From NCBI GenBank assembly GCA_947624345.1, contig CANQJW010000011.1:1-32061 (forward strand): 32,061 nucleotides of DNA. Reading direction: 5' to 3'. Every line of letters starts with the position of its first letter. The stretch's first letter is position 1. The DNA is from an uncultured Clostridia bacterium. Its GTDB lineage: Bacteria; Bacillota; Clostridia; Oscillospirales; Ruminococcaceae. The translations under genes were made by a program, and so were the position numbers. Shown piece after piece: positions 8,373 through 17,531 of the stretch. The notes beneath the pieces were generated by a model. It made no database searches. It was not told where the DNA came from and saw only the letters and a program-made list of their open reading frames with translations.

Positions 8373-8381
8373 ATTATATCA
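8373..8381 (-). promoter_or_regulatory. Extended -10 promoter for the two-component operon
   Basis: On the minus strand, TGaTATAAT lies at 8373-8381. No clear -35 box is present, as often with extended -10 promoters. It would give a leader of about 150 bases before the response regulator. Confidence 0.5.
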
Positions 8382-8413
8382 AATTCACATCTTACAAAAG
8401 TGTATCATATATG

Positions 8414-8435
8414 TACAATATATGTATATATTGTA
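8414..8435. repeat. 22-base inverted repeat, possible operator
   Basis: TACAATATA (8414-8422) and TATATTGTA (8427-8435) are perfect inverted repeats around TGTA. They lie just upstream of the regulator promoter in the divergent gap. The site is AT-rich, so chance cannot be excluded. Confidence 0.35.
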
Positions 8436-8635
8436 AACTTTATAATATTGAAAGATTTTATTGCATTTTTATTCACAAAGATACAGCAAATTACACAGAA
8501 AGAACACGAAATTTTTGGATTGCCGAAGAAAAAAGTTTAACAATTAGGCGTTGTAGATCTATTGTCAATATTAACTAAAAAAGTTAAAAAAATTTAGTCG
8601 ATATAACAAAAATTTAATAATTTGACGGAATTCTC
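8436..8635. other. AT-rich divergent intergenic region
   Basis: This part of the 524-base gap between the response regulator and groES is very AT-rich with poly-A/T tracts. I see no ORF or RNA gene in it. Confidence 0.4.
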
Positions 8636-8663
8636 TTGATTATTATAAAAATAATGGTACAAT
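8636..8663 (+). promoter_or_regulatory. groESL promoter (sigma-A type)
   Basis: TTGATT at 8636-8641 and TACAAT at 8658-8663 are 16 bases apart. The -10 box ends four bases before the CIRCE operator, which would therefore cover the transcription start. Confidence 0.75.
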
Positions 8664-8667
8664 GTAA

Positions 8668-8694
8668 TTAGCACTCAAAAAGCGAGAGTGCTAA
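8668..8694 (+). promoter_or_regulatory. CIRCE operator (HrcA binding site)
   Basis: TTAGCACTC (8668-8676), a nine-base spacer and GAGTGCTAA (8686-8694) match the CIRCE consensus perfectly. CIRCE is the target of the heat-shock repressor HrcA in Firmicutes, so groESL is predicted to be induced by heat or misfolded-protein stress. hrcA itself is not in this window. Confidence 0.97.
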
Positions 8695-8726
8695 AACAAG
8701 CTAAATAATATCAAAAACATATTTAA

Positions 8727-9011
<285 letters not shown>

Positions 9012-9050
9012 CCGAGTTTAAAATTCTGATAAATAATAAACATATAATAA

Positions 9051-10697
<1,647 letters not shown>

Positions 10698-10789
10698 TTA
10701 GGGTCTAAAGGTTAGAAGCAAAAAGTTAGAAAAAACATTCAGGAATATCCTGAACAAATCCGGTAAAAACGGACAATAGAAAAAAACGC

Positions 10790-10822
10790 CCTCCTATGGT
10801 AGAATTAAAGTACCATAGGAGG
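10790..10822. terminator. 12-bp inverted repeat: terminator and SD-hiding hairpin
   Basis: CCTCCTATGGTA (10790-10801) and TACCATAGGAGG (10811-10822) are perfect inverted repeats around nine bases. On the minus strand the stem is followed by GCG and seven T, a good intrinsic terminator. On the plus strand it is followed by AATTTTTA and could weakly terminate groESL. The right arm also contains the AGGAGG that would serve the relic ORF at 10830. Confidence 0.7.
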
Positions 10823-10829
10823 AATTTTT

Positions 10830-11000
10830 ATGCCCAGAGAATATAGACCAGCAAAATGAAAAAGGAATAATGGCATTATGAGATAAAGGTATAACATATC
10901 GAGAAATTTGGAAAAAGATATGGATACCGCCGAGTGCATATCTGGCTTGAAAGTTTGAAACTTAAAACCTATGAGAGGTATAGTTAAGAAAATGACTATC
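10830..11000 (+). pseudogene. Decayed transposase relic (IS3-like)
   Basis: A nine-codon start (MPREYRPAK, then stop) with AGGAGG upstream is followed by broken reading frames. One frame (10895-10972) reads EKFGKRYGYRRVHIWLESL, resembling the YGYRR segment of IS3-family OrfB transposases. After a frame change at about 10971 the text RGIVKKMTI resembles the following RIMKKMGI stretch. Another frame gives an HTH-like DKGITYREIWKKI. This looks like a transposase reduced by internal deletion and frameshifts. The family assignment is by eye only. Confidence 0.5.
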
Positions 11001-11021
11001 CCCCACACGCATACCAAAAAT

Positions 11022-11056
11022 ACCCCTGCCCTTTTTCAGAGCAGAGGTGTTTTTTT
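11022..11056. terminator. Bidirectional terminator between the groEL region and the comEA-like gene
   Basis: ACCCCTGC (11022-11029) and GCAGAGGT (11041-11048) form an eight-pair stem with one imperfect position (a G-U pair on the minus strand). Seven T follow on the plus strand. ATTTTT follows on the minus strand, just after the comEA-like stop codon. Confidence 0.7.
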
Positions 11057-11855
11057 ATATCCTCACATAATCCATAACCCTGTTATATTCGTTTTCGCCG
11101 ATTGCATATACCAATTCAAGAGTATTATTATACCGCCCGCCAATCGTTTCACGATAGTCTATTATCTTCATTGCCGCTTCTTCGTCAATCAGCAAGCTGT
11201 CCATAAGCTTTTCTTTATCAGCCGTGTTTATGTTCACGATTTTCATTTGCTTTTTTGCTGTTGTAGTTGTTGTCTTTGAAGTCCGTGATGTTCCGGCTTT
11301 ATTGGTCCTTGCTTTTGTTGTTTTTGATGTAACCTTACTTGTTGTGATCTCTTTATACTTATCCTCTGATACATAAAGATATTTCTTTAGCTTTTTATAT
11401 GTTGCATCGCCAATTCCACTGATTTCCTTTAGCTGAAGTAAATTTGAATAGTATTTCAGCTTTTTTCTGTAATTGAGGATCTTCTTTGCTGTTTTCTCAC
11501 CTATGCCGTCAATCTGTATAAGCTCGTCTTTTGTTGCGTTATTTATATCTATCGGGAAATCAACAGGAGTAGTAACAGATGTTACCTTGGTTGATTTAGC
11601 AGTTGTTGCATAACTTCTTGTAGTACCCTGCTTTTGGCCGGTTCGTTCCTTTTTAGCAGTTGTCGTCTTTTTTCTTGATGATGTGGTTGTTCCACTTGTA
11701 TCTACGCTTTGAGAAACACTGGTCACAAGCTTAATCGTTGAAGACTTATCATCATTATTGACAACCAAAAACACTATTGCGCAAGTCAAAACAATCAAAA
11801 TCATAAAGGCTACTAATACGTTCTTAGAATTTATGTCGATCACCCAATTTCGCAA
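11055..11855 (-). CDS. Membrane-anchored ComEA-like protein with two HhH domains
   Basis: ComEA proteins bind DNA at the cell surface through a helix-hairpin-helix (HhH) domain during uptake. This 266-residue protein has one N-terminal membrane segment (about 11-33) and a Ser/Thr/Lys-rich linker. A typical HhH unit follows (DINNATKDELIQIDGIGEKT, then LKEISGIGDATYKKLKKYL), then a second Thr/Lys-rich linker. The second HhH-like unit (VNINTADKEKLMDSLLIDEE) has lost the GIG turn. The SLBB domain found in many ComEA proteins is absent. The start is unsure: TTG 11855 follows no clear ribosome-binding site, and GTG 11843 is possible. A role in DNA uptake is inferred from the fold only; no other competence gene is nearby. 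Confidence 0.75.
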   Translation of the reverse strand: MRNWVIDINSKNVLVAFMILIVLTCAIVFLVVNNDDKSSTIKLVTSVSQSVDTSGTTTSSRKKTTTAKKERTGQKQGTTRSYATTAKSTKVTSVTTPVDFPIDINNATKDELIQIDGIGEKTAKKILNYRKKLKYYSNLLQLKEISGIGDATYKKLKKYLYVSEDKYKEITTSKVTSKTTKARTNKAGTSRTSKTTTTTAKKQMKIVNINTADKEKLMDSLLIDEEAAMKIIDYRETIGGRYNNTLELVYAIGENEYNRVMDYVRI

Positions 11856-11885
11856 TAATAGGTACTAAAAATTCTTCGCAATATT

Positions 11886-11914
11886 AGTATACCGAACTAT
11901 TTTTATTTAGTCAA
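11886..11914 (-). promoter_or_regulatory. Promoter of the comEA-like gene
   Basis: On the minus strand, TTGACT (11909-11914) and TATACT (11886-11891) are 17 bases apart, close to the sigma-A consensus. The start codon is about 24 bases after the expected transcription start. Confidence 0.75.
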
Positions 11915-11968
11915 ATATTTTGTCAGATAAAGTAGTTTTATGTGTTTTATTGGTGATTGATGGGGAAA

Positions 11969-12076
11969 GGCACCTGGAGGCTAGAGGTTACACCCATGTG
12001 CCGAGCGCACTCCGTAAATGATTTTCGCCAAAGGCTCGTAGGCGACAGGGCCCAGCCCTTAACCCACGAGCCTTTT
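11969..12076. other. G+C-rich structured island, possible RNA or dispersed repeat
   Basis: This stretch is clearly richer in G+C than the flanking AT-rich DNA and is dense in inverted repeats. GGCAC/GTGCC pair at 11969-11973 and 11998-12002. AAAGGCTCGT/ACGAGCCTTT pair at 12030-12039 and 12066-12075, enclosing AGGGC/GCCCT at 12047-12051 and 12055-12059. TCGCC (12025-12029) could pair instead with GGCGA (12041-12045). It lies between the ends of fucO and the comEA-like promoter. No riboswitch, tRNA, 6S or SRP signature is recognised, and the strand is unknown. Confidence 0.45.
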
Positions 12077-12109
12077 AAAGCGGTCTTTTTGTTATATGCT
12101 TGTTCACAA

Positions 12110-13261
12110 TTAAAATGCTGTCTTATAAATCTCAAGAATCGATTCAACTGTGCAAGGTCTTGGATTTCCGCCTGTGCATACATCAGCAAATGCTGATTCT
12201 GCAAGAGCCTGCAAATCCTCTTCCTTAACGCCGATTTCGTGAAGCTTAGCAGGGATTCCAACATCTTTGGAAAGCTGTTTAACTGCATCAACAGCGGCTT
12301 TTCTGTATTCATCCTGCGACATTGAGTCAGTACCCTCAACGCCCATTGCCTTTGCTATATCTCTGAACTTTTCGCCTGTATATTCTGCGTTGTATTCCAT
12401 TACATATGGAAGAAGTACAGCGTTTGCTATTCCGTGAGGGGTGTCATAGAAAGCTCCCAGAGGGTGAGCCATTCCGTGAACAACGCCAAGTCCAACATTC
12501 GAGAATCCCATTCCTGCTACATATTGACCGAGAGCCATATCCTCACGTCCCTTTGGATCGTTGTCACAAGCGGCTCTAAGTGAGCGTGAAATGATTTCGA
12601 TTGCTTTAAGATGCATCATATCTGTAAGCTCCCAAGCGGCAAGAGTTGTGTATCCCTCAATTGCGTGGGTGAGAGCGTCCATACCAGTGGAAGCAGTAAG
12701 TCCCTTTGGCATTGAAGACATCATATCGCTGTCTACAATTGCTACAACAGGAATGTCGTGAGGATCAACGCATACGAACTTTCTCTTCTTTTCAGTATCT
12801 GTGATAACATAGTTGATTGTTACCTCTGCTGCTGTTCCCGCAGTTGTAGGAACGGCAATGATAGGAACACATGGCTTTTTAGTTGCTGCAACTCCTTCAA
12901 GAGAAACAACGTCAGAAAACTCAGGATTGTTTATGATAATTCCAATGCCTTTTGCTGTATCAATTGGTGAGCCTCCGCCGATAGCAATTAAATAATCAGC
13001 TCCTGCGTTTTTGAACGCGTCAACTCCGCTTTTAACAATACCTACTGTAGGGTTTGCCTTGACCTCGTCAAAAATTTCATACGCAAGTGAAGCTTCGTCC
13101 AACAAATCTGTTACTTTCTTGACAACATTGAACTTTACCAGATCCTTGTCTGTTACAATCAAAGCCTTTTTAAAGTCTCTTGCCTTTGCCTCAGTAACTA
13201 TCTCTGAAATAGCTCCTGCTCCGAAATATGAGGTTTCGTTTAAAATCATTCTGCTTGCCAT
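12110..13261 (-). CDS. fucO: Iron-dependent lactaldehyde reductase (FucO-like)
   Basis: This group III iron-containing alcohol dehydrogenase most resembles lactaldehyde:1,2-propanediol oxidoreductase. The 383 residues follow E. coli FucO closely from the MILNET opening to the VCTGGNPR end. NAD-site motifs are IGGGSPIDTAKGIG near residue 95 and PTTAGTAAEVT near 138. Predicted metal ligands are Asp195, His199, His262 and His276 (TGMDALTHA, VVHGMAHPLGAFYDTPHG). The reaction is lactaldehyde plus NADH to propanediol, which would dispose of reducing equivalents in sugar fermentation. No fucose or rhamnose genes are adjacent, so the true substrate could be another small aldehyde. AAAGGAG precedes the ATG. 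Confidence 0.88.
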   Translation of the reverse strand: MASRMILNETSYFGAGAISEIVTEAKARDFKKALIVTDKDLVKFNVVKKVTDLLDEASLAYEIFDEVKANPTVGIVKSGVDAFKNAGADYLIAIGGGSPIDTAKGIGIIINNPEFSDVVSLEGVAATKKPCVPIIAVPTTAGTAAEVTINYVITDTEKKRKFVCVDPHDIPVVAIVDSDMMSSMPKGLTASTGMDALTHAIEGYTTLAAWELTDMMHLKAIEIISRSLRAACDNDPKGREDMALGQYVAGMGFSNVGLGVVHGMAHPLGAFYDTPHGIANAVLLPYVMEYNAEYTGEKFRDIAKAMGVEGTDSMSQDEYRKAAVDAVKQLSKDVGIPAKLHEIGVKEEDLQALAESAFADVCTGGNPRPCTVESILEIYKTAF

Positions 13262-13306
13262 AATTAAAAACTCCTTTATTTTTTATTATAGTTTAACTAC
13301 ACCTTT

Positions 13307-13335
13307 ATTATATCCTATATCTGTGATGCTTTCAA
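13307..13335 (-). promoter_or_regulatory. Promoter of fucO
   Basis: On the minus strand, TTGAAA (13330-13335) and TATAAT (13307-13312) are separated by 17 bases, a near-consensus sigma-A promoter about 50 bases before the start codon. Confidence 0.8.
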
Positions 13336-13401
13336 GAAATTTATAGAATAATTTTGCACAAAAAATTTACATAAAAATTGTAATAATTCCTATGGAGAAG
13401 T

Positions 13402-13429
13402 AAAAAGCAGACACATCTCTGTGCCTGCT
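13402..13429 (-). terminator. Terminator of the small LRR protein gene
   Basis: On the minus strand, AGCAGGCACA (13420-13429) and TGTGTCTGCT (13406-13415) form a ten-pair stem with one G-U pair and a four-base loop. A T run follows. It lies eight bases after the stop codon. Confidence 0.85.
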
Positions 13430-13436
13430 TATATCG

Positions 13437-14681
13437 TTACCCGTTTATATTTTCATAAACAACTGTATCACCTATCAGGATTTTTGCGTTCTTTACTTTG
13501 CATTCACTTCCGGTTAGCTGTTCTTTAAGTTGATCTGCTATTGTCTGATTTTTTACAATAAATTCAATACCATCTGCGGTGCTCTCAAAAGCCGCTTCTC
13601 CTATTTCCGGCGCCTTTTCTTCGCTTTCAATCTCAACTTTTGATAATTTTTTGCATTTACAAAAAGCATTATACTCAATTTTCTTAACATTCTTTGGAAT
13701 ATCGATTTTCTCTAGTGATATGCACTTAAAAAATGCCCACCCATAAATCTTATTTAAGTTTTCAGGTAAAACTACTTTTTTGAGTGCTGTACATTTCCGA
13801 AAATGCATATCTTTTATTTTTTTTGTTTTACTACCTAAATCTATCGTTTTTAGATTACTACAACTTTCAATGAGTAACTTCTTTACTTTTGTTAATTTGT
13901 TACTTAGCTTTACTTTTTCTATTTTATTACATTCTTCAATATCTAAGTTTCTTATTTTTTTAATTTTACTTAAATTTGTCTTTTTTAGATCGCTGCAATT
14001 TCTAATTATGATATATTCTGCTGTAGAAGGAAAATTAACTTTTTCAATCTTGTTTACAAAGCGAATCCATACATTTTTAGTTCCTTTTGATACATTATAT
14101 TTCTTCTTTCTGTTCACCAAATAATCAAGCGTTTTGCCGTTTTTTGAGTATAATGCACCGTTTTTCATTATGTGATATAAATTGTTTTTTTCCATTATAA
14201 GCTTCAGTTTTGGATTACTAGATAGACCCACACCAAATAATTCAGTATTTTTAGGAACATATATTTTTCTAACTTTCTCTAAATTTGCAGAAGAGAAATC
14301 TGCATGTTTAACTGTTCTGGGTATAACAATAGTCTTATATGGTATCTTCCATTTTCCCGGACCATCTATATCAATATACTCAACTTTAAGGCTTCTTCCT
14401 TTAAAACTAATTCTCTCAGGAATTTTTAGTGTTGGACCTTTAACTATTGCGGCTGTCATATATACTTCATTATCATTAATACCATTTTTATCCCAGATAA
14501 TAGTATAATAAATATTATCAATGTTTACATTATAATAAATATCATCAGCAGAAGATAAATCTTCTTGATATTCCAACCTATAATTACCTGGGCCTTTAAG
14601 TGAATAACCCAAAGCATTTATAGGTAGTAGACAAGTTATACCTATTATTACGCTTAATAGGAAAACAGATATTCTTTTCAT
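13437..14681 (-). CDS. Secreted BspA-like leucine-rich-repeat protein
   Basis: Proteins of this type are exported and display BspA-like (LRR_5) leucine-rich repeats, often for adhesion; the role here is unknown. From ATG 14681 (414 residues) there is a signal peptide (KRISVFLLSVIIGITCLLPI), a beta-rich N-terminal part, and repeats such as LKKVVLPENLNKIYGWAFFK and LEKIDIPKNVKKIEYNAF. The tail ends in IGDTVVYENING. No anchor motif or transmembrane tail is seen, so it may be released or held by charge. A second in-frame start, GTG 14729, has its own good ribosome-binding site (AAGGAG) and would add 16 basic residues. I prefer the ATG, with AGGAGG six bases upstream. Confidence 0.82.
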   Translation of the reverse strand: MKRISVFLLSVIIGITCLLPINALGYSLKGPGNYRLEYQEDLSSADDIYYNVNIDNIYYTIIWDKNGINDNEVYMTAAIVKGPTLKIPERISFKGRSLKVEYIDIDGPGKWKIPYKTIVIPRTVKHADFSSANLEKVRKIYVPKNTELFGVGLSSNPKLKLIMEKNNLYHIMKNGALYSKNGKTLDYLVNRKKKYNVSKGTKNVWIRFVNKIEKVNFPSTAEYIIIRNCSDLKKTNLSKIKKIRNLDIEECNKIEKVKLSNKLTKVKKLLIESCSNLKTIDLGSKTKKIKDMHFRKCTALKKVVLPENLNKIYGWAFFKCISLEKIDIPKNVKKIEYNAFCKCKKLSKVEIESEEKAPEIGEAAFESTADGIEFIVKNQTIADQLKEQLTGSECKVKNAKILIGDTVVYENING

Positions 14682-14729
14682 AGTAGTCCTCCTACTTCTT
14701 CTGTTGAATAATCTTTTAACTTTTTTCAC

Positions 14730-15076
14730 AAAAATCTCTCCTTTTATTTGGTTTTATTTCTTTATCTATTAAGCGTTCAAAATAAAAAAAGGTCTCACCT
14801 AATTATAATTTTTCTTGACATTATTTTATATTTTCGGAGATATAACCGCTATAGTTATTGTTAATAATTTCTTCGTGTACACCGCCGCCCCAAAAAGGTA
14901 GTATTTCTGAATCATTATCAGTTTCTCCGATAGATATTATTAAATTTTAGAAAGTAAAGTAAAATTTATGCAAAAAACTATTTTTGTATAACTATATAAA
15001 AACATTAGCCTTTCTTTGTATACAATAACATATGTTTGCTACATTATATAATACACAGCCACACCGACGCTAAAAA
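14730..15076. other. AT-rich intergenic region without a gene
   Basis: No gene is visible. On the minus strand a TATAAT-like box at 14802-14807 is followed by AGGT-GAG-ACCT and seven T (14790-14800 and beyond), a very small terminator-like hairpin right where transcripts for the LRR gene might begin. No good -35 box accompanies it. Confidence 0.35.
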
Positions 15077-15679
15077 CTATCCCTCATAATTTCTGACACG
15101 AAGCTCAATTCCGAGCTTTTGGCAAAGCTCTCTGCATTTTTGGATCTCATCATCAGAGATAACATCAACAACCGATAAAATTACTCTTGGGAAAATCTCT
15201 TTCGCTTCAACTGCAAAATTTATCATAGCGTCAAAGGCTTTGTCTTTCCACTTTGGTTGAGTAACTTTATTGTATTCCTCTTTGTTCGACGCATTAAGAC
15301 TTATCGAAACTGTATCAAAAAGCCCGGTCATAAGCTTACAGGTGCAAGACCCATTTATCAAGTCTGAAAGTCCGTTTGTATTTATTCTCACAGGGGTTTT
15401 GGTAACGCTTCTGATGTATTTTGCCGTTTTAATAAGAATATCCAGCTCACAGGTCGGTTCGCCAAAACCGCAGAATATAATTTCATCATAGCTGTCTAAA
15501 TTCTCTTTTTTGAGCGCATCTATAACTTCCTCAGCATCAGGCTGATGCTCAAGCCAAAGGCTGTCCGAACCGTATGCACCCTCACCGTTTCTTCTTATGC
15601 AAAACTCACACGCACAGGGACATTTGTTTGTGATATTCAAATAAAGCTTATTGTCGATAACATAAGTTATGGTCATCAT
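15077..15679 (-). CDS. Radical SAM protein, TatD-associated type
   Basis: This is a short radical SAM enzyme of the group often found beside or linked to TatD-type nucleases; the reaction is unknown. It carries the CxxxCxxC cluster motif (CPCACEFC) that binds the 4Fe-4S for S-adenosylmethionine cleavage, then GFGEPTCELD, which matches the GGEP region, and TPVRINTNGL. About 200 residues are read from ATG 15679, with GAGAGGAG twelve bases upstream. The frame stays open upstream to 15730, but those residues would lie over the ribosome-binding site. No tatD gene is in the window. The family name rests on recalled resemblance. Confidence 0.8.
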   Translation of the reverse strand: MMTITYVIDNKLYLNITNKCPCACEFCIRRNGEGAYGSDSLWLEHQPDAEEVIDALKKENLDSYDEIIFCGFGEPTCELDILIKTAKYIRSVTKTPVRINTNGLSDLINGSCTCKLMTGLFDTVSISLNASNKEEYNKVTQPKWKDKAFDAMINFAVEAKEIFPRVILSVVDVISDDEIQKCRELCQKLGIELRVRNYEG

Positions 15680-15718
15680 ATTATTGATTTTCTCCTCTCT
15701 CTGTGTTCTATTATATAT

Positions 15719-15747
15719 AGTATAACTCAAACAAAATTAACTTTCAA
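15719..15747 (-). promoter_or_regulatory. Promoter of the radical SAM gene
   Basis: On the minus strand, TTGAAA (15742-15747) and TATACT (15719-15724) are 17 bases apart, about 40 bases before the chosen start codon. Confidence 0.75.
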
Positions 15748-15846
15748 GTATCACAAAAATTCTAAATATTATCATATGATTATCACAAACGACATTATAA
15801 TATAAACTATAATAATTAAAAAAATAAATTCAGGAGGCTAAGACAA

Positions 15847-17346
15847 ATGGACGAAAACAGAAATATCTATGATGAACCACAGGATAATACAACAAATGTT
15901 GAACCTGATTCACCACAGAAACAGGCAACTCCCGAGCCGGTTGAGACAGAAGGCTTTACCCAAAATGAAGTAAGGGAGGACATTCCTGAAGAGGAATTTA
16001 CCCCGCACGATTACACACAAGCGTATTCTTATAACAACAAGCCGAACTATGCTAATGTAAACGAGGTTTCATATTATCCGGCTCAGAAAAAGAGAAAGAG
16101 CAAAAAAATCCTCGGCGGATTGATTGCTGTAATCTGCGTATTTGCAATTGCGATAACCTCTGTTGTTGGATATTCAATGATTTCTGGAAACGGAATAAAA
16201 ATTTCCATTTCAGATACAGATAACAAAAAGGGAGCAAATACCGATAATAAAAATTCAACAAATTCAGCATCAAAAAGAGATACAGAAAATCTCCCGACAT
16301 TAGAACAGCTTGCAACACCTTCCGATGCTCTTTCAATACCTGAAATTGTTGAGAAGGTTTCCGGCTCTGTTGTGGGAATTTCTGCTTCCAGCTCAACACA
16401 GACAGCAACAGGTACTGGCGTTGTAATGCGCAAGGACGGATATATCATAACAAATGCCCATGTTGTAAGCGGAGCAAACAATCTCTCGGTAGTATTTACC
16501 GACGATGACAAAACTTCCATAGATGCAGAACTGATAGGAGTAGATTCTCAGACAGATCTTGCCGTTATTAAAATAGACAAGAAAGATTTAACCCCTGCTG
16601 AGTTTGGTACATCAGCTGACCTTCAGGTCGGAGAGATTGCTATTGCTATCGGAAATCCTCTTGGCTTTGATCTTGCAGGCTCTGTAACAGCAGGAATTAT
16701 CTCCGCTCTCGACAGAACTCTCACAATAGAGGATCAGGAAATGAATCTTATTCAGACTGACGCTTCCATAAACAGTGGTAACTCAGGCGGAGCGTTAGTC
16801 AACGCATACGGACAGGTAATCGGTATTACCTCAGCTAAGGTAAACTCGTCTTACGGCGAGGGACTAGGCTTTGCAATCCCTATTGATAACGCAAAACCTA
16901 TCATTGACGATCTTGTTAAATATGGCTATGTAAAGGGCCGTCCTGTTTTAGGAATCACAGGCGAAACAATTACAGAGCTTTGGTCACAATATTATGGCGT
17001 TCCTCAGGGCTTTATTGTAAGAAGTGTTGAAGATGGCTCAGCAGCTGACAAAGCAGGAATGCAGGTTGGAGATGTTGTTATAGGAATTAACGATACAACA
17101 ATAACATCTATTTCTGAGTTCAACAAAATCAAAGCAGAATTCAAGGCCGGCGATACAATAACAATAACCCTTTACAGGCAGGGCAACAAAATGAATGTTA
17201 AGGCTACCCTTGATGAAGACACCTCCGCCGCTAAAAGCAGCGAGAGCCAGAGTACGACCGAGTCTAAACAGGACGAATATAATTACAACCCATTCGACTT
17301 GTTTGGCGGATTTAATGGCTTTCAGTCAGATGGTCAGGACTCATAA
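15847..17346 (+). CDS. htrA: HtrA/DegP-type membrane serine protease
   Basis: HtrA proteases degrade misfolded proteins outside the cytoplasmic membrane. The 499-residue protein has a long acidic cytoplasmic N-terminus (1-80), one membrane segment (about 88-110), a Ser/Asn-rich spacer, the trypsin-like domain and a PDZ domain (about 365-465). The catalytic triad is visible: His205 (ITNAHVVSG), Asp237 (SQTDLAVIKID) and Ser313 (INSGNSGGALVN). The PDZ domain carries GFIVRSVEDGSAADKAGMQVGDVV. AGGAGG lies nine bases before the ATG. A terminator follows, so it is probably transcribed alone. No clear promoter was found; TATAAT boxes lie at 15796 and 15808 without good -35 partners. Confidence 0.94.
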   Translation: MDENRNIYDEPQDNTTNVEPDSPQKQATPEPVETEGFTQNEVREDIPEEEFTPHDYTQAYSYNNKPNYANVNEVSYYPAQKKRKSKKILGGLIAVICVFAIAITSVVGYSMISGNGIKISISDTDNKKGANTDNKNSTNSASKRDTENLPTLEQLATPSDALSIPEIVEKVSGSVVGISASSSTQTATGTGVVMRKDGYIITNAHVVSGANNLSVVFTDDDKTSIDAELIGVDSQTDLAVIKIDKKDLTPAEFGTSADLQVGEIAIAIGNPLGFDLAGSVTAGIISALDRTLTIEDQEMNLIQTDASINSGNSGGALVNAYGQVIGITSAKVNSSYGEGLGFAIPIDNAKPIIDDLVKYGYVKGRPVLGITGETITELWSQYYGVPQGFIVRSVEDGSAADKAGMQVGDVVIGINDTTITSISEFNKIKAEFKAGDTITITLYRQGNKMNVKATLDEDTSAAKSSESQSTTESKQDEYNYNPFDLFGGFNGFQSDGQDS

Positions 17347-17400
17347 ATAAATTACGAGTACGAGATATTATATATTTTTTTCATATTTCATTACTTCCTT

Positions 17401-17446
17401 GAAGACAGCTGTTCTTTTTATAAGAATGGCTGTTTTCACTTTTGTT
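17401..17446 (+). terminator. Terminator of htrA
   Basis: The 16-base arms at 17401-17416 and 17422-17437 pair throughout, with three G-U pairs and a five-base loop. ACTTTTGTTT follows. Confidence 0.75.
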
Positions 17447-17457
17447 TATCTAAAGCC

Positions 17458-17486
17458 TTGATATCGCACGATTAAAATGATATACT
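17458..17486 (+). promoter_or_regulatory. Promoter of the membrane protein gene at 17532
   Basis: TTGATA (17458-17463) and TATACT (17481-17486) are separated by 17 bases, close to the sigma-A consensus. Confidence 0.75.
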
Positions 17487-17531
17487 ATATTAAATTAGCC
17501 GTATATGTTTAGCCAGAAAGGAAAGAATAAA

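Noticed and set aside
10971-11279. 102-codon plus-strand frame after the IS relic
   Set aside because: Only its first few codons look like transposase text; the rest passes through the terminator and the antisense of the comEA-like gene.
11957-12196. 79-codon plus-strand frame over the same island
   Set aside because: It has no SD and no recognisable features, and it runs into the antisense of fucO.
11947-12339. 130-codon minus-strand frame running from the fucO tail through the G+C-rich island
   Set aside because: It overlaps the fucO coding end in another frame and has no ribosome-binding site; the island looks structured rather than coding.
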